A DNA stretch of 47,995 bases from a virus. Positions 8,974 to 18,176 of the stretch are shown piece after piece. Location of the stretch: IMG/VR virus record IMGVR_UViG_3300050821_002860, positions 1 to 47,995 of that record. One strand, given 5' to 3'. Both the position numbers and the translations under genes were made by a program. The notes beneath the pieces were generated by a model. It did no database searches and had not been told where the DNA came from. It saw only the letters and a list, made by a program, of their open reading frames with translations. Positions within the stretch are counted from its first letter, which is position 1, and the number at the start of each line of letters is the position of its first letter.

Positions 8974-9506
8974 CAAATATTATCCAAGACGAATCCGGTA
9001 ACAACATTACCGACCAGATGGGGAGCAATATCCTTGATGAATCCGGTAACAATCCGACTCCGGGCATTGGTAAGAACCCGACCGCTTGGGTCTGGAATCC
9101 GCTGGCCAGTACCAGCAATATTATTGAGTACGACGACGGGGCCGAAAGGTATGATACGAGTACACAGCCATATGACGGCGTAAACAACAGCCCGAGTCCG
9201 ACGACCTGGAAGAATCCAACTGCATACACACCGCTGAATATCCTTTACCAGCAGTACTATGGTGGGCCTTCCCAGGTTCCGCTCTTTGCCGCTCCGCTTC
9301 ACTGGGTAGCCAACCCTGGAGAAGTCAACCAAGCAGGCCAATATGTTGAAACCAACAGCGCTGAAGCTAACCTCTATCCTTATGACCAGAGTAGTGAGAA
9401 GTATGACAATTCGACTGTTGACTATGACGGGACCAATGGGAACCTAAGCTTCTACTCATGGAAGAACCCAGCTCAATGGGTTCAGATAACAGGAGGTTCA
9501 TTGTGA
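8970..9506 (+). CDS. Repeat-containing tail protein
   Basis: The 178 residues are built from internal repeats: IIQDESGNNITDQMGSNI is followed by ILDESGNN; YDTSTQPYDGVN is matched by YDNSTVDYDGTNG; and TWKNPTAY by SWKNPAQWV. The start ATG overlaps the tailspike stop, so it is translationally coupled to it. Trp/Tyr-Asn-Pro repeats suggest short solvent-exposed beta units, perhaps linking tailspike and tail. No family is recognised. Confidence 0.6.
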   Translation: MTNIIQDESGNNITDQMGSNILDESGNNPTPGIGKNPTAWVWNPLASTSNIIEYDDGAERYDTSTQPYDGVNNSPSPTTWKNPTAYTPLNILYQQYYGGPSQVPLFAAPLHWVANPGEVNQAGQYVETNSAEANLYPYDQSSEKYDNSTVDYDGTNGNLSFYSWKNPAQWVQITGGSL

Positions 9507-10294
9507 GCATTAACTACCCAACTTCCATCGATAACGGCTCAAGTTTGCCGAATCCATCCGCGACAAATGATACCAATTCGCCATCCCTAAGTTCAGGCCA
9601 AGTGCTTCAGAACAGTGCCGTCATTGCGCTTGAGACTAAGCTCGGCATTAACTCAAGCACCGCCAGCACCAATACAGTGCTACTCGGTACCGGTTCTGGC
9701 GCTTCTACTTGGGGGACACTGACCTCTAGCTACGTCACTGCCGCTACGGGGAGTGGCTCCTTTGTCTTTGCTACCAGTCCGACCATTACCAGCGCCACAC
9801 TTACAACGCCAACCATCAACAACCCGACTCTGAACACGGATAGCGTTGTAGGGTTCACTACGAGTAACAACGGTACGGTCTACGGTATCTCGGTTAGTGG
9901 TGGCAAGATCGGTACGGCAGCCATAGGGAACAACGCCGTCCTTTCGGGCCAGCTCGGACTATCTAACTCTTACAGCGGCGGCGTAGCTTCACAGGCTAAC
10001 GCGGGTACTGCGGGGGGAACGTTCTACTATATTAACCTCGGAGGACTGAAGCTACTCTGGTGTCTGAGTAGCACTGGCCTGTCAACTTCAACCAGCGGTA
10101 ATAGCTACACATTCACGCTGCCTACCTTCTTCTCAACCGTCCAGCATATTGTCGTAGGAGTAGCAGCCCAGGCTACACAGGCAGGCCAGAACGTATCGGC
10201 GGATTCTTTCTCAACGACCAGTGTCACAGCCAAAGCCGTGTCTCCAGGTGGTAACGCGACTGCCCAGCTAACGCTCTTTATGGTGGGTACATAA
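9503..10294 (+). CDS. Fibre-like virion protein
   Basis: GTG 9503 is preferred over the upstream ATG 9458 because AGGAGG lies just before it and it overlaps the previous stop (GTGA). The 263-residue product has NGSSLPNPSATNDTNSPSL, an amino end seen in many phage fibre proteins. Beta repeats follow (GSGSFVFATSPTITSATLTT), then a C-terminal globular beta domain (about 165-263, GTFYYINLGGLKLLWCLSS). It is probably a host-recognition or tail-fibre component. The stop overlaps the next start by one base. Confidence 0.65.
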   Translation: MSINYPTSIDNGSSLPNPSATNDTNSPSLSSGQVLQNSAVIALETKLGINSSTASTNTVLLGTGSGASTWGTLTSSYVTAATGSGSFVFATSPTITSATLTTPTINNPTLNTDSVVGFTTSNNGTVYGISVSGGKIGTAAIGNNAVLSGQLGLSNSYSGGVASQANAGTAGGTFYYINLGGLKLLWCLSSTGLSTSTSGNSYTFTLPTFFSTVQHIVVGVAAQATQAGQNVSADSFSTTSVTAKAVSPGGNATAQLTLFMVGT

Positions 10295-11193
10295 TGTATA
10301 CGTTCAGCAACCTCATAGCCAGAACCGCAGACATATGCGGCTTCAGCTCAAGCGGAGATAGTCAGGACTTTACGAACGCCAAGCAGGATATTAACCAGGC
10401 GCTTAAGGTATTCAAGAACCAGGCTCGTCGTTACTGGAGCCGGAAGCAAGCAGCCGCTAACCTAATCAACAACCAGCAATACTACGAGCTGCCACCAGAT
10501 GCGGTTCGAGTCACGGAGGTTTATGTTAACAGCAATGGCCTTAACTACCCTGTCAAACAAGTCAGCTCGGAGTACCTATGGAATAAGATCAACGTTATTC
10601 CTGCTATTACTATTAATGTTCCTACTTACTACTTTATCCGGGGACGCAATGAGATCGGTCTTTGGCCGATTCCGTCGGCTAACGCGACGAACGCGCTTAA
10701 CGTCAGCTACGAGCCACAGCTTGAGATAGGAGTTGCGGATGTCACAGCCGGAACATGTACGGTTGGAAACGGGAGCACGACGGTCACTTTCAGCGGTAAT
10801 ATTATTGACCCGACAATGGTTGGACGCTGGTTCCAGGTGCAAGGACGTTACAACGAACAGTGGTACCAGATAGCCACGTATGACTCAGCTAACTCCTTTG
10901 AACTAGAGAACTTCTACGGTGGCTACGGCTCAGGTGGCCTCAGCTATGTCATTGGAGATTGCCCGGACATCCCCCCTGACTACCAGCTTGGGCTTGTTTA
11001 CTATGCTGCCTACAACTTCTTTCTGAAGCGTAAGGATGAGGAGACGGCTATGCTGCACTGGAATAACTACCAGCAGCTTCTCACCATGTACCGAGAGGCA
11101 TACGCCAGCAAGACGACGGGTATTGTCCAGAACCAGACTGACCGTTACCGATATTCAATATTCTTAATTCCACCCCCGCCCATAACATCATAG
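10294..11193 (+). CDS. Head-tail adaptor / tail tube-like protein of a short-tailed phage
   Basis: The 299-residue product begins with a helical region (FTNAKQDINQALKVFKNQARRYW) and then YYELPPDAVRVTEVYVNS, a pattern typical of podovirus adaptor proteins that join portal and nozzle (T7 gp11 and P22 gp4 types). A central beta insert (about 145-215) is followed by a C-terminal helix pair (YQLGLVYYAAYNFFLKRKDEE). The assignment rests on this layout and on its place before the large nozzle-like protein. Confidence 0.6.
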   Translation: MYTFSNLIARTADICGFSSSGDSQDFTNAKQDINQALKVFKNQARRYWSRKQAAANLINNQQYYELPPDAVRVTEVYVNSNGLNYPVKQVSSEYLWNKINVIPAITINVPTYYFIRGRNEIGLWPIPSANATNALNVSYEPQLEIGVADVTAGTCTVGNGSTTVTFSGNIIDPTMVGRWFQVQGRYNEQWYQIATYDSANSFELENFYGGYGSGGLSYVIGDCPDIPPDYQLGLVYYAAYNFFLKRKDEETAMLHWNNYQQLLTMYREAYASKTTGIVQNQTDRYRYSIFLIPPPPITS

Positions 11194-11212
11194 AAAGTAT
11201 AGGAATATATAA

Positions 11213-13297
11213 ATGCCTAGTGGACCAAAGAATTCAGAGAAGTTTATTCCTCACCAACAATACTTCCAGGGCGGGGCAACTACCGATTTCAAAATGGGTA
11301 TTGCTAACTCCTTCTATTCTTCGCAGAACCTAGACTTCCGAACCTTCCCAAGTCAGATGTCAGTTACCCCAGCAAGCCGAGCGCTATCTACAACCATGTC
11401 TGACCTGGTGCTCGCTATGGACCAAGATTTGAACGGCGTTCGTTATGGAGTCGGCAGTCTCGGGCAGGTCTACCGGATTAATACAAGCAACGCTATTTCC
11501 CGGATAGCCACGCTTACTGAGAACGGTTCAGCCGGGCTTCTCTACTCGCAGATTACCGACCAGCTCTACATCCCCGGACAGACGACGGTCAGTATGTACG
11601 GTCAATGTACAAACAGTAACAGCCCCCCGCAGTTCCGGGCCGACCAGTTCGGCAAGAGCGCCTCTACTGCGGCTGGATGTGTCCAACTGTTAAACCCCAA
11701 TGATAACCTCTACGACACACTCATCTTCCGTAACAATGCCTTCCAAGTGAGCGAAGGGGGAATAGGTGTTACCAGCCCTTCACAGGTTCAAAACAACTTT
11801 ACAAACACGTACAATCTCCCCAAGGTGCTTAGTGAATCCCCGACTGACCTCTGTGGATTCGCCCCGGACATTGAGCCGTTCTATTCAATAGCAGTTTACG
11901 TGGCTGTTATTGGCACTGGTAACTGGACGCTCACTCTGCATGACAGCATTAATAACAACCTGGCGACGGTCACTATCCCCAATGCGAACATGGTTGTTGG
12001 CTGGAATGAATTTGTATTCGGGAAACAGATACGGGCTTACGTTAACGCAGCTAATACTGGTATTGCTCCGGTCTACCACTTCCACCTTACTTCAAGCGTA
12101 GCCAGCGACACAGCGCAGGCCCAAACGTATGCTACGGGCGACCTGTCAGGCGTTGACTTCCTTCTATTTGCCTACCGCTTGGTTCAGACGAATAACGGCT
12201 GGCATCCGACATCCTACTTTACTGGAACCGGACAGCCGCTTCTCTGTATTGGGAACGGTGAATACTTAAGTGCATACAACTTCGGTAATGATGCAAAGCC
12301 AAATAATAATATGTGGCAGCGGCATGTCCTGAGTTTCAAGCCGGGCTACGAAGTATGTGGCCTTAGTGTGAACAACCAGTACCTTGTTATTGCTTGTGAG
12401 CGACGGTCGGCTGATGCTACCCGCAATGCCCAGGACGGCTGCCTTTACTTCTGGGACGGCAGCACCAACAACCCAGCCTTCTTCATTGATCTGCCGATGG
12501 GTTCACCATACGGCCTGTATTCAATGAATAATATTACTTACTTCGCCTGCGCCGGTAGCCTCTACGCTTGGAGTGGTGGGCAGACTGTTCTTAAGGTGCG
12601 TCGCTTAGGGTACCAGAATACAGACTACATGGACGCGGTTGACCAGACGCGCGTCAACCCAAACAGCTTCACTAGCCGTTACAACATTATGATGATGGGC
12701 TATCCGAGCTTCACAACAGACCCGAACCTGAACTACGGAATCTGGTCGTGGGGAGCCGTGGAACTCAGTTATCCAAACAGTTATGGGTATAGCTACAGTC
12801 AGAGCCCAGGGATTCTTAACTACACAAGTAGTAATAACCTGAACATAGGATGTGTTCAGAACTTTGTGGATAGTATGTACTCAAGCTGGCAATACACCGA
12901 TGGGAACGCTATTACGCACTACGGCCTGGATGTCATAGACAACTTCAGTGACCCGGCCCCGTTTGCTAGCTACACTTCCCTGATCTTTGACGGCGGCGTT
13001 GTTTACAAGGAAAAGATGGCTGTTCGTTACAAGATATTCTGTGAGGCACTACCAAGCGGTTGGACGCTGACGCCTACTTGGAGCATTGACAGAGGAGCTG
13101 TTCAGGAAGGAGCCAGCGTTGGAGCAGGCGCTACTGAGGTGTTCGTTGAATGGAACAACAGCCGGTTCCATGAACTCCAATGGGGATTCACCCTTACGAA
13201 TGACGGGACAGCGACCGCTCCGGCTGTGATATTAGGAGTCTGTCCTGAGGTGGACCCCTTATCTGATGAAGTGGATTTGTTACCACAGGAGGTATAA
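11213..13297 (+). CDS. Large tail nozzle-like protein
   Basis: The 694-residue, beta-rich protein carries an N-terminal motif of phage nozzle or tubular-B type proteins: FQGGATTDFKMGIANSFYSS followed by NLDFRTFPSQMSVTPASRA. The centre has propeller-like repeats (VLAMDQDLNGVRYGVGSLGQ; ICDxxG-type turns are absent). It follows the adaptor gene by 20 bases. A stacked adaptor-nozzle pair is the hallmark of short-tailed phages. Start ATG follows a weak site (TATAGGAATATATAA). Confidence 0.55.
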   Translation: MPSGPKNSEKFIPHQQYFQGGATTDFKMGIANSFYSSQNLDFRTFPSQMSVTPASRALSTTMSDLVLAMDQDLNGVRYGVGSLGQVYRINTSNAISRIATLTENGSAGLLYSQITDQLYIPGQTTVSMYGQCTNSNSPPQFRADQFGKSASTAAGCVQLLNPNDNLYDTLIFRNNAFQVSEGGIGVTSPSQVQNNFTNTYNLPKVLSESPTDLCGFAPDIEPFYSIAVYVAVIGTGNWTLTLHDSINNNLATVTIPNANMVVGWNEFVFGKQIRAYVNAANTGIAPVYHFHLTSSVASDTAQAQTYATGDLSGVDFLLFAYRLVQTNNGWHPTSYFTGTGQPLLCIGNGEYLSAYNFGNDAKPNNNMWQRHVLSFKPGYEVCGLSVNNQYLVIACERRSADATRNAQDGCLYFWDGSTNNPAFFIDLPMGSPYGLYSMNNITYFACAGSLYAWSGGQTVLKVRRLGYQNTDYMDAVDQTRVNPNSFTSRYNIMMMGYPSFTTDPNLNYGIWSWGAVELSYPNSYGYSYSQSPGILNYTSSNNLNIGCVQNFVDSMYSSWQYTDGNAITHYGLDVIDNFSDPAPFASYTSLIFDGGVVYKEKMAVRYKIFCEALPSGWTLTPTWSIDRGAVQEGASVGAGATEVFVEWNNSRFHELQWGFTLTNDGTATAPAVILGVCPEVDPLSDEVDLLPQEV

Positions 13298-13633
13298 ATG
13301 TTCGACAATGTAGATAGTTCTAATATTCAGACCGAGACTCAGAACGCTCCTAACCTTGGGTTCACGACAAGCTCAGTACTTGGATTCGTAGGCTTTACGA
13401 TCACCGCTCCGCAGGCCAAAGGAACGAAAGTGCAGCCAGGCTTTCCCCAGATACCATATGTGGGGGAGGCGGATGCGTTCTTCTTTGCAGCTATGAGTAA
13501 TCCACAGAGCGCTCCGTATACAGCCTTAAGTGGTACGAATACAGGGCAAGCGGTGACTGCTGGTCAGATTACGCAGATAGACCAGAATGGAACGTCACGA
13601 GTCCAGACTGGCTACCAGGGGTCACTAGCGTAA
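13298..13633 (+). CDS. Small tail-associated protein
   Basis: A 111-residue protein immediately after the nozzle-like gene, with CAGGAGGTATAA before its ATG and one base of overlap with the next gene. It is Gly, Thr and Gln rich with a central hydrophobic beta stretch (SSVLGFVGFTITAPQAKG). Tight packing suggests it works with its neighbours in the tail. No family is recognised. Confidence 0.6.
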   Translation: MFDNVDSSNIQTETQNAPNLGFTTSSVLGFVGFTITAPQAKGTKVQPGFPQIPYVGEADAFFFAAMSNPQSAPYTALSGTNTGQAVTAGQITQIDQNGTSRVQTGYQGSLA

Positions 13634-14256
13634 TGGGACCAAATAACTCAACCGGGTTCTTCGGCACTAAAGTGAGTCAACCGGGTATTAACGTGGGTCA
13701 GGCTAACGCTAACCAGCTGCTCTTTACGAACGACTACGACACTGAGACGTTCTATGACAAGTCAGGAAATGCTCGGGTTATCTTGGGCAAGCTCCCTGAT
13801 TCCAGCTATGGGATGTGGGTGAGTGCACCTGGGGTTAATGCGGCTTCAGTTAATCCAAACGTACCGGGTCAGCTCGTGTTCAACTCCAACAACGATATCT
13901 TCAAGATTCTCTTGAGCGGCTCAGGAAGCGTGACTGTTGGAACTACAGAGTTCCAGACCTACACCACAACCATTGCCCACAATCTCGGCTATACACCTAT
14001 CGTGATGGGATTCGTATCTGCTCAGGTGACTCTAAGCGGGCCAGTCGGACAAGTCCAGTGCCCGTATTGGTTCGTTGAAGAGTACGTTCCAGGAGGCGGA
14101 GGACCGGACGGAAGGTTCGATATGGTAGTGAATACTTACGTCAATGCCGACAACACGAACATATATCTCAACGCTCTTGCCGGAGCGGTCGACTTCTATA
14201 CGCAGTACCAGGTGACATACAATTTCAAATACTACGTTTTGCAGGAAACAGCTTAA
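13633..14256 (+). CDS. Tail fibre or appendage tip-like protein
   Basis: The 207-residue product has a central FNSNNDIFKILLSGSGSVTV followed by TIAHNLGYTPIVMGFV, a His-Asn-Leu-Gly-Tyr segment found in C-terminal beta domains of many phage fibres. The last 90 residues look like a receptor-facing jelly-roll (GRFDMVVNTYVNADNTNIYL). It is the last gene before a promoter-hairpin cassette. The role in host contact is inferred. Confidence 0.6.
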   Translation: MGPNNSTGFFGTKVSQPGINVGQANANQLLFTNDYDTETFYDKSGNARVILGKLPDSSYGMWVSAPGVNAASVNPNVPGQLVFNSNNDIFKILLSGSGSVTVGTTEFQTYTTTIAHNLGYTPIVMGFVSAQVTLSGPVGQVQCPYWFVEEYVPGGGGPDGRFDMVVNTYVNADNTNIYLNALAGAVDFYTQYQVTYNFKYYVLQETA

Positions 14257-14268
14257 AGTTGGGCGTGC

Positions 14269-14316
14269 TACAATAAGGGTATTAAGCCCTCAGAGCTACC
14301 TCTGGGGGATTTTTTA
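14269..14316 (+). promoter_or_regulatory. Late promoter-hairpin cassette before the ejection genes
   Basis: TGCTACAAT (extended -10, hexamer 14269-14274) precedes an 8-bp hairpin (14287-14308, loop GCTACC) and a T-run. GGAGAAATA and the ATG at 14328 follow. It separates tail from ejection-protein genes. Confidence 0.65.
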
Positions 14317-14327
14317 TTGGAGAAATA

Positions 14328-15347
14328 ATGCAACCCGTAACTACTCAAACAGACGCAGGTGCCAACCAACTATCCAGCCAGGCGTATCAGCAAGGCCAAG
14401 CCCTTCAAAACCAGTACAACGCTCAGGCTTCCCAGTACAGTGGCCAGTACAACAACGCGGTCAATCAGGCGAATAGTGCCTATGGCAATCTTTCTAATTT
14501 CAACTACGGACAGAACTACCTCTCCAACTTCGACCAGATGGGAGCGAAGTACGGATATAATCCAGCCACCACTCAAGCGGCTGCTACCGGCCTGACTTCA
14601 GCCGAGAACATAATGAACGCTTTGCCACAGGCAACGCAGCAGATGTCCAATTACTCAGGAGCGACGGCAGGCCAAGTGGCTCAGAACTATTCAAATATGG
14701 CCAGCAATATGTCTGGTGCCGTGACTAATGCCAATAATGCACTGACTAATCAGCTTGGGATGGCTAGCCAAATCCAAGGAGCCGCCCAGAATATGACCCA
14801 GGGCCAGAGCCAGCAGCTTCAGGCTGCCTACTCAACGGCTACGAGCCAAATGACAGCTGCCGGTCAAGTGATGACCCAAATTGAAAGTCTGCAAGCGAAC
14901 CAAGGCAACCTAACTGCACAGCAGGTAGCAGCGTATCAGAACGCACACAGCCAATACGTTAGTGCCCAGGCCGCCGCTGAACAGGCCAGTGCTTCCATGA
15001 TTAGTGCTCAGGCTCAGGCTTCTCAGACCAATCAGCAGGTCAGCCTTACTACCCAAGTCAATGACCTTCTGAACACCCTCTACAGTGGAAAAGGAACCGC
15101 CGCACAGAAAGCTGAAGCCCAAGCACTCCTTGATGAGATGACGAAGAGTAATGTCTCACTACCGGGGAATATTACGACTGTTAACCCTTCCTCTCCCAGC
15201 ACTCCTTCCGGGCCACCCGCTACGCCATCAACCGCTCAAGCTATGTTCTCAAGTCCTACGAATCCTCCAGCGGCAAGTAACAGCATTGCCGGTCTCTTTG
15301 GTAACCTTAATCCTAACGCCTTCGCTGGGGTAGGAGCGGCTTACTAA
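14328..15347 (+). CDS. Ejection / internal virion protein (Ala-Gln-rich)
   Basis: The 339 residues are dominated by Ala, Gln, Asn and Ser in helical repeats (AYQQGQALQNQYNAQASQYS; SQYVSAQAAAEQASASMIS), with a Pro/Ser-rich end. Such composition just after the tail genes is typical of the internal proteins that short-tailed phages push into the host before DNA (P22 gp7/gp16/gp20 class). No enzymatic motif is visible. The stop overlaps the next ATG by one base, pairing the two proteins. Confidence 0.65.
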   Translation: MQPVTTQTDAGANQLSSQAYQQGQALQNQYNAQASQYSGQYNNAVNQANSAYGNLSNFNYGQNYLSNFDQMGAKYGYNPATTQAAATGLTSAENIMNALPQATQQMSNYSGATAGQVAQNYSNMASNMSGAVTNANNALTNQLGMASQIQGAAQNMTQGQSQQLQAAYSTATSQMTAAGQVMTQIESLQANQGNLTAQQVAAYQNAHSQYVSAQAAAEQASASMISAQAQASQTNQQVSLTTQVNDLLNTLYSGKGTAAQKAEAQALLDEMTKSNVSLPGNITTVNPSSPSTPSGPPATPSTAQAMFSSPTNPPAASNSIAGLFGNLNPNAFAGVGAAY

Positions 15348-17056
15348 TGCCTGGCATACTTCAAGATATTGGTAAAGCACTCCCGACCATTGGAGCTATC
15401 GGCCTGCCTGTCGCTGCTGACGTTCTTTCTGGGGGGCTGGCTCTTCCAGCCGACGCTGCACTTTCCGCTGCTGGTGGCGCTCTCGGTAAAGCCGGTGAAA
15501 ACCTAACTCAAGGCAAAAGTGCAATTCAGGCCAACGATATTACTGCTGGCGCTGAAGCTGGCGGTGGTGCGCTTCTTGGTGGTGCGGGCGGTGCAGTTCT
15601 TGGCAAGCTGGGAAGCACCCTCTCAAATCCTGCTTCAGACATGGCGGCCAGTTCTATGATGCGACAAGCAGGCGGAGCCCTTGACCGTAACGACGCGGGC
15701 TATCTCGTTAAAAACGGCATTTACAACTTCGATGAAGCTTCAAGCCTCGCGCCACAAATAACTGGCGGTACGGCAACCGAAGGGATGAACCCGATACTAT
15801 CCAAAGCTGTTTCCGGTGCAGTCAAGAATGCAACGAATCCTGTTGACCTATCTGACGCCTTTACTAACTGGGAAGATTCTCTCATCGGTCACGAGGACGT
15901 GACTGACACCACCAAAAGCAACATTGCCAACACTATTTATAACGTAGCCAAGACTGCCGGGGGAAAGAACCTGGCTGACAATGGCACCATTCAGTTCGCC
16001 GCTGCCGACCCCATCCAGCCAGGCAACGCCTTCGCTGCCTCACAGAAACTCCGAAGCTTCGCTACTAAGGCAGGACAGAAACCTAGCGGGGCTGCTGCTA
16101 AAGACGTCTACAATAACCTCGCAAGGCAGATTGAAGATAAGTTATTCGCTCCTGACCCGGCTACAGGTGAGACTGCCATCCCTATTACTGACGAGGATAA
16201 GGCCAGTCTTAAAGAAGCGTTGAGCGGTATCGGTAAGTCCAACCCGAAGCTCTACGACACGCTCTCCCAACAGGTTGACAACGCACAGAGCTGGGCGGAT
16301 ATACGCAGCGCCCAGCAACCATTTGTCAAGGTAAACCAGGCGACTAAAGCAGCGCAGGCCACGGCAAACAAGACCCCAGGCCCATCGGTTATGGACACAG
16401 CAAGCACTAACCCTCTTCGTATGGCTGCCAATGCTCTCAAGGGAAGCAAGGGAGCGAACAGGGCCGAGACTAACGTTCTTGGTAGGTTGAGCAGTTTAAT
16501 GGGAAACAAGAACGCTCCCCACGCTGCGGCACTGCTGGGAGGTATGGCTGGAGCAGGGCTCGCAACTACACCAAACTTTGTACAGGGGAATAATAATATG
16601 CAACCAACAGCAGCGATGGCTCCGGGCCAGGGACAACAAGACCCGTACCAAACTCAAATGAATCCTACTGGCCCGAGTCCAGTGGCTCTTCAAGGAGCAG
16701 CCGGGCTAATTGGTCTGCTAAATCCATATGCCGACTCACAGTCATCCGCAATGATTAACGCAGCTGTCCCCCAGTTACAAAGAGCACAGACAGCCGAAGC
16801 AGTACTTCAGGCTGTAGAACAAGCCTTCAACCAGGCCGGAGGCGGCCAGGGCCCAGTGGCCGGGCAACTAGCCCAGATTGGCGGTAACATTAGCGGTGGT
16901 GCGCCACTCGCATACCAACAGAGCACTCAGCAGCTTTCGCCACTACTCGCACAGCTTGGTATAAAGAATGAGCCTATGCCAAGTCTCGGTATGCAGCCAG
17001 GTGCCGCTCAGACTCAGTTCGGGAACATCCAGCAGCTTCTTAGTTCAGTACTCTAG
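15347..17056 (+). CDS. Ejection / internal virion protein (Gly-Ala-rich, membrane-active)
   Basis: The 569-residue protein has an N-terminal 110 residues rich in Gly and Ala with hydrophobic stretches (IGAIGLPVAADVLSGGLALP; AGGGALLGGAGGAVLGKLGS). A helical domain (about 110-320) and a Gln/Pro-rich C-terminus follow. This resembles pore-forming or DNA-ejection proteins of podoviruses. It is coupled to the preceding Ala-Gln-rich protein and ends the late structural block, converging with a - strand operon. Confidence 0.65.
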   Translation: MPGILQDIGKALPTIGAIGLPVAADVLSGGLALPADAALSAAGGALGKAGENLTQGKSAIQANDITAGAEAGGGALLGGAGGAVLGKLGSTLSNPASDMAASSMMRQAGGALDRNDAGYLVKNGIYNFDEASSLAPQITGGTATEGMNPILSKAVSGAVKNATNPVDLSDAFTNWEDSLIGHEDVTDTTKSNIANTIYNVAKTAGGKNLADNGTIQFAAADPIQPGNAFAASQKLRSFATKAGQKPSGAAAKDVYNNLARQIEDKLFAPDPATGETAIPITDEDKASLKEALSGIGKSNPKLYDTLSQQVDNAQSWADIRSAQQPFVKVNQATKAAQATANKTPGPSVMDTASTNPLRMAANALKGSKGANRAETNVLGRLSSLMGNKNAPHAAALLGGMAGAGLATTPNFVQGNNNMQPTAAMAPGQGQQDPYQTQMNPTGPSPVALQGAAGLIGLLNPYADSQSSAMINAAVPQLQRAQTAEAVLQAVEQAFNQAGGGQGPVAGQLAQIGGNISGGAPLAYQQSTQQLSPLLAQLGIKNEPMPSLGMQPGAAQTQFGNIQQLLSSVL

Positions 17057-17157
17057 TCTTTAGCAAGCAGGTAAAATCCACCGACAGCTAGCAGCCCAAG
17101 TACAGGGCTGACGAAGAACGCCCCGATAATCAGTGCGATAACGATTAACCAGAACAT
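17053..17157 (-). CDS. 34-residue single-span membrane peptide
   Basis: This short frame has AAGGAGATAAG before its ATG. The product is nearly one hydrophobic helix (FWLIVIALIIGAFFV, then VLGLLAVGGFYLL) ending in AKD. Its stop overlaps the last codons of the convergent ejection gene. Start and ribosome site lie in the end of the upstream 39-residue frame, so the two are coupled. A role in membrane interference or lysis timing is possible but unproven. Confidence 0.65.
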   Translation of the reverse strand: MFWLIVIALIIGAFFVSPVLGLLAVGGFYLLAKD

Positions 17158-17158
17158 C

Positions 17159-17278
17159 TTATCTCCTTACCGTTACGATCTGGAGCACTGGCTCCTGATG
17201 GAAACTGACATATAAGGCGACCCATTCGGCTATTGCCACAACAGCGCCTAGTTTAACTGACCACTTTAGTAAAAACAT
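17159..17278 (-). CDS. 39-residue membrane peptide
   Basis: Begins MFLLKWSVKLGAVVAIAEWV, one predicted membrane helix, followed by a short polar tail. Only a weak GAGG-like site precedes the ATG, which lies two bases beyond the stop of the 85-residue gene, so re-initiation is likely. It is paired with the 34-residue peptide downstream. No family can be assigned at this length. Confidence 0.55.
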   Translation of the reverse strand: MFLLKWSVKLGAVVAIAEWVALYVSFHQEPVLQIVTVRR

Positions 17279-17280
17279 GG

Positions 17281-17538
17281 CTAGTCTATTGCCTCATGGA
17301 TTCGAGATTTGACCATCCGCATATTATCGAAGTATCGGCGCGGGTTCACGGTGAGTGTATCGGACCAATAATCTTCAATAGCTTTTTGGAGTTCTCTGGA
17401 ATCTTTGAAAGTAAAATAGACTGATCTTCCATCGAGATTCTGCCCATTTATGGTAAATCCGGCCGTAACAAGAGCGACTACAAGTCCGAAGTCCTTAATC
17501 TGTTGCTCTGCTTGAGCAGGGCCATCCTTTATATGCAT
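17281..17538 (-). CDS. Hypothetical 85-residue early protein
   Basis: A small soluble protein with an alpha/beta pattern (QQIKDFGLVVALVTAGFTIN; YFTFKDSRELQKAIEDYW). It is the first gene after a near-consensus promoter at 17569-17597. Its leader contains CCGGAAAGGATTATGAT, resembling the leaders of the operons starting at 27664 and 40403. Early expression is therefore likely; the function is unknown. Confidence 0.7.
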   Translation of the reverse strand: MHIKDGPAQAEQQIKDFGLVVALVTAGFTINGQNLDGRSVYFTFKDSRELQKAIEDYWSDTLTVNPRRYFDNMRMVKSRIHEAID

Positions 17539-17568
17539 ATCATAATCCTTTCCGGTTAATATACATAC

Positions 17569-17597
17569 AATATACCACCAACTTCCATTATTGTCAA
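17569..17597 (-). promoter_or_regulatory. Sigma70-type promoter
   Basis: On the - strand, TTGACA (17592-17597) and TATATT (17569-17574) are separated by exactly 17 bases. It fires toward the 85-residue gene and the two membrane peptides. Confidence 0.85.
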
Positions 17598-17687
17598 CTG
17601 CTGTTAGCTTAGGTCACTAACCCCTGCAAAATACAAGTGGTAGATTTTTGGCGAGATTTTTCCCACCAGTCCATCCTTGTGGAATAG

Positions 17688-17710
17688 AAAAAGCCCACCG
17701 CTAACGTGAG
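17688..17710 (-). terminator. Rho-independent terminator
   Basis: On the - strand a CTCAC/GTGGG stem with loop GTTAGCG is followed by GCTTTTTC. It ends the long - operon (17762-21529) and insulates the promoter at 17569-17597. The remaining bases of the gap between 17539 and 17761 show no gene. Confidence 0.65.
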
Positions 17711-17761
17711 TTAAACAGCAGGCAATTTCTTTTAGACTTTGAGATCGTGTATTCTAAGTAG

Positions 17762-17923
17762 CTACAGAGATATATTATCGTACTCAATAAAGAGATAGTC
17801 CCTGCTCTCCTGTTCATAGGGGACTATCTTGTACTCGACAAGTGTATGGTTCTCCTTAAACGCGGTCAAATAGAGGGCGAGGTCCCCTAGAGATAACGGA
17901 CCCACACTTTTGAATGATGTCAC
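17762..17923 (-). CDS. 53-residue hypothetical protein
   Basis: GTG start with AAGGAACAATAAG upstream, one base after the stop of the preceding gene. The product (MTSFKSVGPLSLGDLALYLT...) is a compact alpha/beta sequence ending YDNISL. It is the last gene of the operon before the terminator at 17688. No family is recognised. Confidence 0.6.
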   Translation of the reverse strand: MTSFKSVGPLSLGDLALYLTAFKENHTLVEYKIVPYEQESRDYLFIEYDNISL

Positions 17924-17924
17924 C

Positions 17925-18176
17925 TTATTGTTCCTTCTTAGGCACTACCGATACTGTCCCAGCTTCAAGATCAGCACTGAACTCGTAGTTCTCTGAGTCC
18001 TGGATAGCAAGATAGTCAAAGCCTAGTGAGCTTAGGTAGAGTTGAATGGCTGCCTGGTAGGCATTGTAAGATTCGTTCCTGTGCATAACCAACGCCTTCA
18101 GAAAGTTATTCTGGAACGGCGTAAGCTCAATAACCTTATCTGCCTTCTTAAGCTTTGCTTTCTTTAAATCACCCAA
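17925..18176 (-). CDS. Hypothetical 83-residue protein
   Basis: A Lys-rich start (MGDLKKAKLKKADKVIELT), a helical middle (FQNNFLKALVMHRNESYNAYQ) and an acidic end. It overlaps the upstream gene by eight bases. It lies in the operon with the chaperonin-like pair. The function is unknown. Confidence 0.6.
   Translation of the reverse strand: MGDLKKAKLKKADKVIELTPFQNNFLKALVMHRNESYNAYQAAIQLYLSSLGFDYLAIQDSENYEFSADLEAGTVSVVPKKEQ

Noticed and set aside
8786-9341. Two - strand frames of about 150 residues
   Set aside because: Both are antisense to the tailspike and repeat tail protein and lack initiation signals; they arise from codon bias.
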